A stretch of DNA of 12,603 nucleotides from Sphingobacteriaceae bacterium (GTDB taxonomy: Bacteria; Bacteroidota; Bacteroidia; Sphingobacteriales; Sphingobacteriaceae): the NCBI GenBank assembly GCA_947460275.1, contig CANHHZ010000042.1, positions 1 to 12,603 of the forward strand, in the 5' to 3' direction. Positions 5,851 to 12,603 of this stretch are shown here, piece by piece. Each line of letters opens with the position of its first letter. The first letter of the stretch is position 1. Made by a program: the position numbers and the translations under genes. The notes below the pieces were generated by a model. That model worked only from the letters and a program-made list of their open reading frames with translations, was not told where the DNA came from and searched no databases.

Positions 5851-6414
5851 ATGAATGACCTCATAAAGAAACAATTGGTTGATGCGCAGGCAACAATGGA
5901 TAAAACAATTGCCCATTGCGAAGCTGAGCTCACTAAAATAAGGGCAGGAAAAGCATCGGCAGGAATGCTAGATGGAATTATGGTAGATTATTATGGCTCA
6001 CCAACGCCTTTAGCCCAAGTTGGAGGGATAACTACTCCAGATGCAAGGACATTAATCATCCAACCTTGGGAAAAATCGTTATTGGTGCCTATCGAGCGTG
6101 CCATTATGGAAGCCAATATTGGCATTAATCCGCAAAATGATGGTCTTGTCATTCGTTTGGTGGTACCTCCATTAACCGAAGAACGTCGTAAAGAATTGGT
6201 AAAAAAAGTAAAAGAAGAGGCAGAAAGAGGTCGTATTGTCATCCGTAACATCCGTAAAGATGCCAACGGAAAAATACAGCGCTTAAAAGGCGAAGGCGTA
6301 TCAGACGATGAAATTAAAACCGGCGAAGCCGAAGTTCAAAAAATAACTGATGCCTACATTATCAAAGTTGATAAACACGCCGAAGCTAAAGAAAAAGACG
6401 TAATGACCGTTTAA
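5851..6414 (+). CDS. frr: Ribosome recycling factor
   Basis: Splits the post-termination ribosome together with EF-G. The 187 residues match the family (about 185). Recognisable parts are the N-terminal helix with ELTKIRAGKASAGMLD (26-41), domain II with GGITTPDARTLIIQPW (58-73), and the hinge/C-terminal helix region VPPLTEERRKEL (105-116) through RIVIRNIRKDAN (128-139). Arg132 corresponds to the functionally important Arg of E. coli RRF. The ATG start gives the standard N-terminus. It is probably co-transcribed with pyrH and closed by the terminator at 6440-6476. Confidence 0.97.
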   Translation: MNDLIKKQLVDAQATMDKTIAHCEAELTKIRAGKASAGMLDGIMVDYYGSPTPLAQVGGITTPDARTLIIQPWEKSLLVPIERAIMEANIGINPQNDGLVIRLVVPPLTEERRKELVKKVKEEAERGRIVIRNIRKDANGKIQRLKGEGVSDDEIKTGEAEVQKITDAYIIKVDKHAEAKEKDVMTV

Positions 6415-6439
6415 AGTTATATTAGTTAGCATAAAATTT

Positions 6440-6476
6440 AACAAAGGGAATGTGGGAAGCTTCATTCCCTTTGTTT
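6440..6476 (+). terminator. Intrinsic terminator after frr
   Basis: AACAAAGGGAATG (6440-6452) pairs perfectly over 13 bp with CATTCCCTTTGTT (6463-6475), with a 10-nt loop, followed by TATTA. It sits 25 bp after the frr stop. It also contains an ATG (6450) in frame with the next gene, which is not a plausible start. Confidence 0.8.
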
Positions 6477-6497
6477 ATTACAACCCACCCATATCAA

Positions 6498-8246
6498 ATG
6501 AAATTATTAATCGAATATTTAAAAGCACACAAGTGGATTGTGGCGCTAGCTTTGTTTTTAGCAGCGCTTAACATTGGTTTTTCTTTAATGGACCCTTATT
6601 TTACAGGAAAAATTGTAGATAATTTTATAGAAAAGAAAAACAGCTTAAGTAGAGATGCTTTTGTTTGGGGAGTTTTGGGCTTGGTTGGTTTGGCCATTGG
6701 CGCAGCAATGGTTTCGCGGATTGCAAAAAATCTGCAAGATTATTTTACCAATATCATTGTCCAAAAAGTTGGGGCACGAATGTATGCCGATGGATTGAAG
6801 CATTCGCTAGAATTGCCTTACCAGGTTTTTGAAGACCAACGCAGCGGCGAAACCTTAGGTATTTTACAAAAGGTACGCACCGATAGTGAAAAATTTATCA
6901 CTTCGTTTATCAGCATTTTATTTGTAAGCTTAATCGGCATGGTTTTCGTTATCGTTTATTCACTATCGGTAAGCTATAAGGTAACTTTAATTTATGTAGC
7001 CTCTATTCCAATTATTAGCTTTTTAAGCTGGTTTTTGAGCCGAAAAATTAAAACTATACAAAGAACAATTGTTGCAGAAACTACTGCCTTAGCCGGCTCT
7101 ACTACAGAATCGTTGCGCAATATTGAGCTGGTAAAAAGCTTGGGTTTGGCCAGTCAAGAAATAGAACGTTTAAATAAAACTACTTACAAAATATTAGGCT
7201 TAGAGCTCAAAAAAGTCAAATATGTGCGCAGCATGAGCTTTGTACAAGGAACAACTGTAAATTTGGTACGCAGTACAATGGTGGTTGTTTTATTGATTTT
7301 AATTTTCGAGAACACCATTTCTCCAGGCCAATATTTCTCGTTTTTGTTTTACTCTTTCTTTTTGTTTGGACCTTTGCAAGAGCTTGGCAACGTAATTTTA
7401 ACTTGGCGTGAAGCCGAGGTTTCGTTGGGCAATTTTAAAAAGATATTAAACACGCCAATAGATGAAAAACCTTTAAATCCCGTTCAAATAGAAAAAATAA
7501 ACACTTTAGCCTTTGATGAGGTAAGTTTCAAACATTTATCGGGCAAGTACAATGCTTTAAATCACATCAGCTTTGCGGTAAATAATGGCGAAACCATCGC
7601 TTTCGTAGGGCCATCGGGCTCGGGAAAAACAACTTTGGTGAAGCTTTTAGTAGGTTTGTACCAGCCAATAGAAGGAAAGGTTTTGTACAACTCAACTTCT
7701 GGTAAGGATATAGACTTGGATCAACTGCGAGAAAAAATTGGCTTTGTAACCCAAGATACTCAGCTTTTTTCGGGAACGATTAGAGAAAACCTGCAATTTG
7801 TAAAACCAAATGCAAGCGACGAGGATTGTATGCGTGTTTTACAGCAAGCCGCCTGTCAGAATTTGTTGGCTAGGGCCGACAAAGGCTTGGATACCGTTAT
7901 TGGCGAAGGTGGCGTTAAAGTTTCTGGTGGAGAAAAACAGCGTTTATCTATTGCAAGGGCCTTATTGCGCAACCCCGATATTTTGGTTTTTGATGAAGCC
8001 ACTTCTTCGCTTGATTCGTTAACTGAAGAAGAAATTACAGCAACCATTAGAGATGTTTCGGTACTTACCAGCCATATTACTATTTTAATTGCGCACCGCT
8101 TGTCAACCATCCGCCATGCTGATAAAATTTATGTTTTAGAAAAAGGAAATATTATTGAGCAGGGCAAACACGAAGATTTATTAGTTGAAAAAGGGTTGTA
8201 TTATGCCATGTGGCGCCAGCAAGTAGGCGAAAGAATAGATAAATAA
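6498..8246 (+). CDS. ABC exporter, fused membrane and ATPase domains (MsbA-like)
   Basis: Half-size exporter of 582 residues, expected to work as a homodimer in the inner membrane. The N-terminal six-helix domain spans about 1-310, with hydrophobic stretches near 13-31, 54-73, 134-156, 160-182, 257-271 and 279-298. The ATPase domain follows: Walker A GPSGSGKT (371-378), Q-loop Gln419, signature SGGEKQ (476-481), Walker B ILVFDE (495-500), switch His533 in IAHRLST. The start is set at the ATG at 6498, giving MKLLIEYLKAHKW. The in-frame ATG at 6450 lies inside the frr terminator stem and adds 16 unrelated residues. Substrate (lipid, drug or peptide) cannot be read from sequence. No recognisable promoter or terminator was found. 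Confidence 0.92.
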   Translation: MKLLIEYLKAHKWIVALALFLAALNIGFSLMDPYFTGKIVDNFIEKKNSLSRDAFVWGVLGLVGLAIGAAMVSRIAKNLQDYFTNIIVQKVGARMYADGLKHSLELPYQVFEDQRSGETLGILQKVRTDSEKFITSFISILFVSLIGMVFVIVYSLSVSYKVTLIYVASIPIISFLSWFLSRKIKTIQRTIVAETTALAGSTTESLRNIELVKSLGLASQEIERLNKTTYKILGLELKKVKYVRSMSFVQGTTVNLVRSTMVVVLLILIFENTISPGQYFSFLFYSFFLFGPLQELGNVILTWREAEVSLGNFKKILNTPIDEKPLNPVQIEKINTLAFDEVSFKHLSGKYNALNHISFAVNNGETIAFVGPSGSGKTTLVKLLVGLYQPIEGKVLYNSTSGKDIDLDQLREKIGFVTQDTQLFSGTIRENLQFVKPNASDEDCMRVLQQAACQNLLARADKGLDTVIGEGGVKVSGGEKQRLSIARALLRNPDILVFDEATSSLDSLTEEEITATIRDVSVLTSHITILIAHRLSTIRHADKIYVLEKGNIIEQGKHEDLLVEKGLYYAMWRQQVGERIDK

Positions 8247-8317
8247 ACGAGTGAGCGCAATCAAATCGCAACTCCGGATAAGATCTTAACCAAAATTTGA
8301 TAAATAATGCCTAGCTT

Positions 8318-8340
8318 TAGGTATTAAAATCATATACCTA
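8318..8340 (+). promoter_or_regulatory. Inverted repeat abutting the start codon of the small membrane gene
   Basis: TAGGTAT (8318-8324) and ATACCTA (8334-8340) form a 7-bp perfect inverted repeat with a 9-nt spacer. Its last base is the A of the ATG. It could be an operator or a translation-blocking hairpin. The upstream CCTAGCTTTAGG (8310-8321) offers a competing fold. Confidence 0.35.
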
Positions 8341-8582
8341 TGAAATTAGCAAATTTTTTAAACCTTGGTATTGGCAGTGCCGAATTTGTGCTGCTTGCAT
8401 TTATTGCCGTCCCTTTCTTGTTAGTGCTTTATTGTATCGTTGATATTTTGAGAGCTGATTTTAAAGATTCAGAAAACAAGTTGTTGTTTTTGATTTTGGT
8501 GTTGCTTGTCCCTTTAATCGGCGGACTTGTTTACTTGGTTTTACGCAGCAATTACATTAAGCCAAAAACGCCTTTTATTTAA
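8340..8582 (+). CDS. PLDc_N-type two-helix membrane protein
   Basis: 80 residues with two hydrophobic helices, about 12-35 and 47-68. The pattern VLYCIVDILRADF after helix 1, then ENKLLFLILVLLVPLIGGLVYLVLRSNYI, matches the phospholipase D-nuclease N-terminal domain (PLDc_N), a small membrane domain often found alone in Bacteroidota. No catalytic phospholipase part is present, and the function of such stand-alone proteins is not known. It lies 93 bp after the ABC exporter on the same strand. The stop codon overlaps that of the convergent MFS gene. An inverted repeat touches its start codon. Confidence 0.8.
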   Translation: MKLANFLNLGIGSAEFVLLAFIAVPFLLVLYCIVDILRADFKDSENKLLFLILVLLVPLIGGLVYLVLRSNYIKPKTPFI

Positions 8583-9868
8583 ATCTGTTCTGCAGATTTT
8601 TCTGACGGTTTGATATCATTGAGGGTGAGTGGCAGCAAACTTTTTGTTTTAAAATAAGTTATTACTGCAATGCCGATGGTCATGCTGCCTCCAAAAACTA
8701 CGGCGGGCACGGTGCGCATCAGCTTGGCAGTTAAGCCCGATTCAAAGGCGCCAATTTCATTTGATGAACCTATAAACATACTATTTACTGCCGATACCCG
8801 ACCACGCATTTCGTTTGGGGTAAGTAATTGCAGCAGCGTAGAACGGATAACCACGCTTACGCTATCAAAAGCGCCTTCGCAAAATAGGAAGAAAAGTGTT
8901 AGGTAAAAACTTTTAGACAGGCCATAGCAGATGATCGAGATGCCAAACCCAGTTACGGCCAATAATAAATTTCGCCATGGCTTGTTCATTGGCGAAAACT
9001 TTGTCATAGCTAACAGGGTAATTACTGCGCCTACAGAAGCTGCCGCACGCATTAGTCCGAGCCCTTCGGGGCCAACTTTTAAAATGTCTTTTGCAAACAC
9101 AGGCAACAGCGCTACGGCACCCCCAAAAAATACCGAGAACAAATCTAAGCTCATGGCGCCCAACATCATTTTGCTTTTAAATACAAATTGAACGCCTTCG
9201 GTTAAGCTTTTAACTATACTTTCTTTTGGGATATATGTTGGTGGATGTGATTTTAAAAAGAAAATACAAACCAACGATATTAAAATAAAGCCTACGATAA
9301 CTAAGAAAGTTGGCGTAATGCCATAAAAACCATAAACTAAGCCCCCAATTGCTGGACCTAAAATAGAGGCCAATTGCCAACTAGAACTGCTCCATGTACT
9401 GGCATTGGTATATAAATTTTTGGGCAGTATTTGCGCCATGATAGAAAATGTTGCAGGGCCGAAAAATCCCCTGGCCAAGCCAATACAAAATATCATGCTG
9501 TAAAGGGTGGGTACCACATATTTTGATGGAATAAATCCGGCAGCCTGTTTACTGGTAACTACCAGCATAATGATGGCGCATAAAAAAACACTCAGAAATA
9601 TTTTCATCAGCAAACCTCTTTTTTCAGATTTATCAGCTACATAACCGCCGTAAAGCGCAATACTGATGGCAGGGATGGCTTCGCTAAGTCCAATTAATCC
9701 TAAGGCAAGTGGGTCTTTGGTAAGGTGATAAATGTGAAAGCCAATAATTACCGCCTGCATTTGATAAGCAAAAGTGAAGAAAAAACGCATGCCTAAATAA
9801 GAGCGAAATTCGCGGTAGCGTAATGCAGCAAATGGATCTTTTTTCTCGGTAATGACGGCTTCTCCCAA
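8579..9868 (-). CDS. MFS transporter (MFS_3 / EntS-like)
   Basis: Secondary transporter of 429 residues with about 12 hydrophobic segments. The N-terminus DPFAALRYREFRSYLGMRFF and the loop 2-3 motif GGYVADKSEKRG (about 74-85, MFS motif A) place it with the MFS_3 family, related to the enterobactin exporter EntS and macrolide-efflux proteins; the cargo is unknown. The start is TTG at 9868: an in-frame stop lies just upstream and the next ATG (Met27) would remove the conserved N-terminus. No Shine-Dalgarno site is seen. It follows the truncated haemoglobin gene by 37 bp on the same strand, so co-transcription is likely. Its stop codon overlaps that of the convergent small membrane gene. Confidence 0.88.
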   Translation of the reverse strand: MGEAVITEKKDPFAALRYREFRSYLGMRFFFTFAYQMQAVIIGFHIYHLTKDPLALGLIGLSEAIPAISIALYGGYVADKSEKRGLLMKIFLSVFLCAIIMLVVTSKQAAGFIPSKYVVPTLYSMIFCIGLARGFFGPATFSIMAQILPKNLYTNASTWSSSSWQLASILGPAIGGLVYGFYGITPTFLVIVGFILISLVCIFFLKSHPPTYIPKESIVKSLTEGVQFVFKSKMMLGAMSLDLFSVFFGGAVALLPVFAKDILKVGPEGLGLMRAAASVGAVITLLAMTKFSPMNKPWRNLLLAVTGFGISIICYGLSKSFYLTLFFLFCEGAFDSVSVVIRSTLLQLLTPNEMRGRVSAVNSMFIGSSNEIGAFESGLTAKLMRTVPAVVFGGSMTIGIAVITYFKTKSLLPLTLNDIKPSEKSAEQI

Positions 9869-9905
9869 AATTTGTTAATTTTTGCTAAAATAACATTTTC
9901 GATTT

Positions 9906-10304
9906 TTAAACGAGCGGTTCGGCGGGATTGTTTTTGAAATAGTCTAATTTGTATTGAAACATTTCGCTCATTCGGGCGGCACGCCATTTGGCTTCATCGG
10001 CTTTTGCGCCCGAAAAGTGCTCGTCTACGGTTTCGTTAAACAACTCCATCCACCTGTCGAAGTGTTCTTTTGCAATTGGTAATTTAGCGTGTTTTAAAAA
10101 TGGACTGCCACTGTAAGCCGGAGTATCGAGTAGTAAAGTTTGCCAAAAACCGTACATTTTTGTTAAATGCGCTGCCCAGTTATCGCCAATAACACCATTA
10201 AATATTGGCCCTAAAAGTTCGTTTTCACGTATTTTAGTATAAAAATGATCCACCAATGTTTTAATGTCTTGTAAATTGGCTATGTCTGTTTTCATCGTTT
10301 CCAT
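9906..10304 (-). CDS. Group III truncated haemoglobin
   Basis: Small haem protein of the 2-on-2 globin fold, group III, thought to bind oxygen or nitric oxide in the cytoplasm. In the 132-residue form starting at the ATG at 10304, likely haem-pocket residues are Tyr22 (B10, in LVDHFYTKIR), His46 (E7, in NWAAHLTKM), proximal His72 (F8, in FLKHAKLP) and Trp85 (G8, in EHFDRWMELF). This Tyr/His/Trp distal set is the group III hallmark; family landmarks LLGPIF and MFQYKL are also present. The frame extends to a TTG at 10319, but AAAGGA five bases before the ATG at 10304 and a -7 box ending at 10322 favour the ATG. It is likely first of an operon with the MFS gene. Confidence 0.9.
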   Translation of the reverse strand: METMKTDIANLQDIKTLVDHFYTKIRENELLGPIFNGVIGDNWAAHLTKMYGFWQTLLLDTPAYSGSPFLKHAKLPIAKEHFDRWMELFNETVDEHFSGAKADEAKWRAARMSEMFQYKLDYFKNNPAEPLV

Positions 10305-10321
10305 ATCATTCCTTTCCAAAT

Positions 10322-10329
10322 CAAATATA
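10322..10329 (-). promoter_or_regulatory. -7 box of the truncated haemoglobin promoter
   Basis: On the minus strand this reads TATATTTG, an exact TAnnTTTG match, placing the transcription start near 10317-10319, about 15 nt before the ATG at 10304. There is no TTTG at the -33 distance; instead a small inverted repeat (10345-10359) is centred there. Confidence 0.65.
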
Positions 10330-10344
10330 AGCTTTAGCTGTCGT

Positions 10345-10359
10345 GTTTAATTGGTAAAC
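10345..10359. promoter_or_regulatory. Small inverted repeat at the -33 position of the globin promoter
   Basis: GTTTA and TAAAC arms flank ATTGG. The centre lies about 34 bp upstream of the predicted globin transcription start. It may be a regulator site replacing the missing -33 box, but 5-bp arms in AT-rich DNA can be chance. Confidence 0.25.
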
Positions 10360-10391
10360 AATCATAAAATGATATGATTTTGATTATTTTC

Positions 10392-11024
10392 TTAAACCAA
10401 ATGATGGTAAAAATCTTTGTAAGCTTGATACATATCTTCGGATTGATTAATGGCCGATGAAGCCGCAATACCATAAATGCCAGTGGCGATAAGCGGATCC
10501 ACATCTTGTAAAGTAACTCCTCCAACGGCCAAAATAGGGAAATCAATACCTTGCTGTTTTAAATTTTGCATAGCAGCTGCGTAGCCTTGTACGCCAAGCA
10601 AAGGCGAATTGTTGGGTTTGGTAGTTGTGGCTTTAAAAGGACCAAATCCAGCATAATCTGCACCTTCTCTGGACAAACGAATTAAATTTTCGAAGGTGTT
10701 TGATGAGCCACCTAAAGTATATTCATCGCCTACTTGTTTGCGCAGGGCGATAAAATCTGCATCCATGTCTTCCATGTGAAAGCCTTGTATATCGGCCTTG
10801 CCCTTTAAATGAATATGGTTGGTTACGATTAAAGTGGCGCCCCAATCATCGCAAATATTGGCAATTGCGTTTATGTCGGCCAAGAGTTCATCGTCCGCTT
10901 TGCTCAAACAACGGTATTGTATCCATTTTGCACCCGCTTCGCAAGCAATTTGCGCCTGTTCGATATGCGAATGCTGCTCAATATCGTGTGTAATGAAATG
11001 CAGTTTTTCTATGTATTTTTTCAT
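10392..11024 (-). CDS. ThiE/TenI-family protein, divergent thiamine phosphate synthase
   Basis: A 210-residue TIM-barrel protein of the thiamine phosphate synthase family, which joins the thiazole and pyrimidine halves of thiamine; TenI members instead isomerise the thiazole. Seen: KWIQYR with Arg38, Asn69 in VTNH, Asp88 after GFHMED, GGSS (105-108), the phosphate-loop-like ATTTKP (132-137) and AVGGV (166-170). The family motif VND reads TNH, replacing a metal-binding Asp by His70. HLGQxD is lost as HMEDMD, and the Lys two residues after the catalytic Arg is Leu40. It may be a weak ThiE, a TenI-like enzyme or something else. It lies 111 bp downstream of the TonB receptor gene on the same strand. 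The ATG start lacks a Shine-Dalgarno site. Confidence 0.75.
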   Translation of the reverse strand: MKKYIEKLHFITHDIEQHSHIEQAQIACEAGAKWIQYRCLSKADDELLADINAIANICDDWGATLIVTNHIHLKGKADIQGFHMEDMDADFIALRKQVGDEYTLGGSSNTFENLIRLSREGADYAGFGPFKATTTKPNNSPLLGVQGYAAAMQNLKQQGIDFPILAVGGVTLQDVDPLIATGIYGIAASSAINQSEDMYQAYKDFYHHLV

Positions 11025-11033
11025 TTTTTAAAA

Positions 11034-11134
11034 AGTTGGGAAGTCAGTAAGTTGGGAAGACCGAAGACCGAAGTTTGGGCGCATAGCCTTTCACTTTTCA
11101 CTTTTCACCTCCGGCCTTCCACCTTCTTCCTTCC
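11034..11134. repeat. Intergenic short-repeat element with purine and pyrimidine halves
   Basis: Plus strand: AGTTGGGAAG occurs at 11034-11043 and 11050-11059, GACCGAA twice in tandem at 11059-11072, and TTTCAC/TTTTCAC/TTTTCAC at 11089-11108 (period 7). The left half is purine-rich and the right half pyrimidine-rich. In minus-strand RNA, the segment from 11120 to 11109 can pair with the segment from 11066 to 11055 over 12 bp with two G-U pairs; the G-U pairs become A-C mismatches in plus-strand RNA. It fills the gap between the TonB receptor and the ThiE-like gene and does not look coding. Confidence 0.6.
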
Positions 11135-11135
11135 A

Positions 11136-12603
11136 CTAAAACTTCACATTCAAATTTAACATTAAATTGGTACCAGACTGCGCAAAGTAAAAATTCTCTG
11201 TGGTTATTGCTCCGCCAGCAAAATAGCCATAGGTGTAGCCATTGCTTTCGTATTTTTTATTTAAAATGTTATTGGCTAATAAAGCGATATTGATGTTTTT
11301 TACCCCTTTAAATTTCAAATCGCAGGCAATACGAGCGTTGTTTACCCAATACGCATTTAACTTGCGGTTGTTGTTTTGAGTGTTGTCTAAATATTGCTTG
11401 CCCACATATTTACTTTGCCAGCCAATAGCAAACGCTTTTATTGGTGTGTAAACCAATTCGACGCCAATTACGCTGTTAGGCGAAAATGAAATGTCTGTAT
11501 TTTTGTAATTGTTTACAATTTGTCCGCCGTTATCGTAATCGTCTATAAACTCGCTAAAATTATTGATTTTATTTCTACTAAGTGCTGCATTGGCCAAAAT
11601 AGAAAATTCTGGATTAATGAAATAACTCATGTCTAGTTCAATACCCGCCCTGTAACTTCTAGCTACATTTTGTCGGTAATATTCGCCTACATCGTTTACT
11701 TTGCCTGTAACCACCAATTGGTCTTTGTAAAACATACCGTAAACATTCACACCTGCCAATAAAGCGTTATTTTTAAAACGATAACCTGCTTCAATATTGT
11801 TTAAACGCTCTGATTTTGGTAAAATACCTACTTCAACATTTACATAATCATCTCTTCCTGGTTCTTTATTTGCTACGCTAAATGAAGCATATAAATTTGC
11901 ATTGGCATTGATAATATAGCTTGTGCCAAATTTAGGGTTAAAGAAATTTAGCTTGTCTTTAATATTTAACTGATTTAGATTTTTTTCAGTCCCTAAAACA
12001 TCATAATAAATATTGCGGTATTGTAAATCGGCAAAGATGTTTAGCTTATCTGTAGCATTAAAATTAGCTTTTAAATAGCTGTTAAAATCAGTTTTAAAGC
12101 CATTGTTGTCGTAATAATGCCTACTGTTGTTGCCATTGCTGCCAAATTGGGCATAAACTACCTGTCCAAAATGTGCGCCTTTGTATTCGTTATAAGCTCC
12201 ACCTAGCGTCAACTGTATTTTGGCTGCGGGTTTATAATTAAAGGCATAAGTAAAGCCGTAAAAATCGTTGTCGAGCCAGCGTCTGCGCACCAAATCTGTT
12301 TCGTTAATGGTGGTGTTGCCCACTATTAGGGGTTGCAAGCCGTATTTGTTTAGTTTTTGCGCTTCTTTGTATTCTTCGTAATAGCCTCTACCTGCGGTAT
12401 AATGTAAAGCGCCATTAAAAGAAAATCTATCACTTAGCTGTTTGGCATAAAGTAATTGATAATGGTCTTGCCAGTAATTATCGGTTTGGTTAGAATAGGT
12501 AAAGCCGTTGTAAGTACGGCTTTGGGAGTTTAATAAATTGGCTGCATCGGCTGGATTTAAACCGTTTCTGCTGATAAAGGCTTGCATCTCTGCTAAATCT
12601 CCA
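11136..12603 (-). CDS. TonB-dependent outer-membrane receptor (C-terminal part)
   Basis: Partial gene: the frame is open to the right edge of the window, where codons GGA GAT TTA GCA GAG precede the first internal ATG at 12587, so the N-terminal plug and signal peptide lie outside. The visible 489 residues are the beta-barrel half, with alternating aromatic/polar strands such as HYQLLYAKQLSDRFSFNGAL, a conserved-looking YASFSVANKEPGRDDY segment, NNIEAGYRF, and ANNILNKKYESNGY near the end. The protein ends in NLMLNLNVKF, with the terminal Phe typical of barrels inserted by BamA. The substrate is unknown; the ThiE-like gene downstream hints at thiamine or a precursor, but siderophore or vitamin uptake is equally possible. 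Confidence 0.9.
   Translation of the reverse strand, partial: GDLAEMQAFISRNGLNPADAANLLNSQSRTYNGFTYSNQTDNYWQDHYQLLYAKQLSDRFSFNGALHYTAGRGYYEEYKEAQKLNKYGLQPLIVGNTTINETDLVRRRWLDNDFYGFTYAFNYKPAAKIQLTLGGAYNEYKGAHFGQVVYAQFGSNGNNSRHYYDNNGFKTDFNSYLKANFNATDKLNIFADLQYRNIYYDVLGTEKNLNQLNIKDKLNFFNPKFGTSYIINANANLYASFSVANKEPGRDDYVNVEVGILPKSERLNNIEAGYRFKNNALLAGVNVYGMFYKDQLVVTGKVNDVGEYYRQNVARSYRAGIELDMSYFINPEFSILANAALSRNKINNFSEFIDDYDNGGQIVNNYKNTDISFSPNSVIGVELVYTPIKAFAIGWQSKYVGKQYLDNTQNNNRKLNAYWVNNARIACDLKFKGVKNINIALLANNILNKKYESNGYTYGYFAGGAITTENFYFAQSGTNLMLNLNVKF

Noticed and set aside
8670..9191. Plus-strand open frames opposite the MFS gene
   Set aside because: They are shadows of the well-supported minus-strand MFS reading frame.
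9793..9987. 64-codon minus frame bridging the globin and MFS genes
   Set aside because: It overlaps both real genes out of frame; composition is unconvincing.
10360..10379. AATCAT/ATGATT hairpin as terminator of the ThiE-like gene
   Set aside because: The stem is only 6 A-T-rich pairs with an 8-nt loop and no T-run; too weak to call.
10334..10546. 70-codon minus frame over the 3' end of the ThiE-like gene
   Set aside because: It is a shadow frame in the ThiE-like gene and spacer with no recognisable features.
10917..11159. 80-codon + frame across the repeat element
   Set aside because: It runs through low-complexity repeats and antisense to two better-supported genes.
1..12603. CRISPR array, tRNA, transposase or phage genes
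   Set aside because: No regularly spaced repeats, cloverleaf-like sequences or mobile-element proteins were found on either strand.

Overview
The window looks like chromosomal DNA of a Bacteroidota, most likely a Sphingobacteriaceae member (Pedobacter-like). The signs are Bacteroidota -7 boxes (TAnnTTTG) in front of several genes, scarce Shine-Dalgarno sequences, a partial TonB-dependent receptor, a group III truncated haemoglobin, protein sequences of Bacteroidota type, and moderate to low GC. The genus is inferred and was not tested by any search.

Left part (1-2780, + strand): a translation operon rplM-rpsI-rpsB-tsf (L13, S9, S2, EF-Ts). It starts at a complete Bacteroidota promoter and ends in a strong intrinsic terminator. 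Two hairpins lie in the rpsB-tsf spacer. Next come nagA (N-acetylglucosamine-6-phosphate deacetylase) with its own promoter, and then an AT-rich stretch (about 28% GC by hand count over 3961-5040). That stretch carries two minus-strand genes: a three-helix membrane protein and an overlapping lone ABC ATPase. This pair is the best candidate here for an undescribed system. After it the + strand resumes with pyrH-frr (UMP kinase and ribosome recycling factor), which in many bacteria directly follow rpsB-tsf. A terminator follows frr.

Middle (6498-8582, + strand): an MsbA-like half-size ABC exporter, whose true start lies downstream of the frr terminator, and an 80-residue PLDc_N-type membrane protein. 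The stop codon of the latter overlaps that of a convergent MFS transporter.

Right part (8579-12603, - strand, transcribed right to left): the 3' part of a TonB-dependent receptor that runs off the window, a 111-bp spacer with short repeats and a potential hairpin, a divergent ThiE/TenI-family protein, a group III truncated haemoglobin with its own -7 box, and the MFS transporter.

No tRNA, rRNA, CRISPR array, transposase or phage gene was seen. No gene-free stretch exceeds 300 bp; the longest is 4921-5104 (184 bp, very AT-rich).
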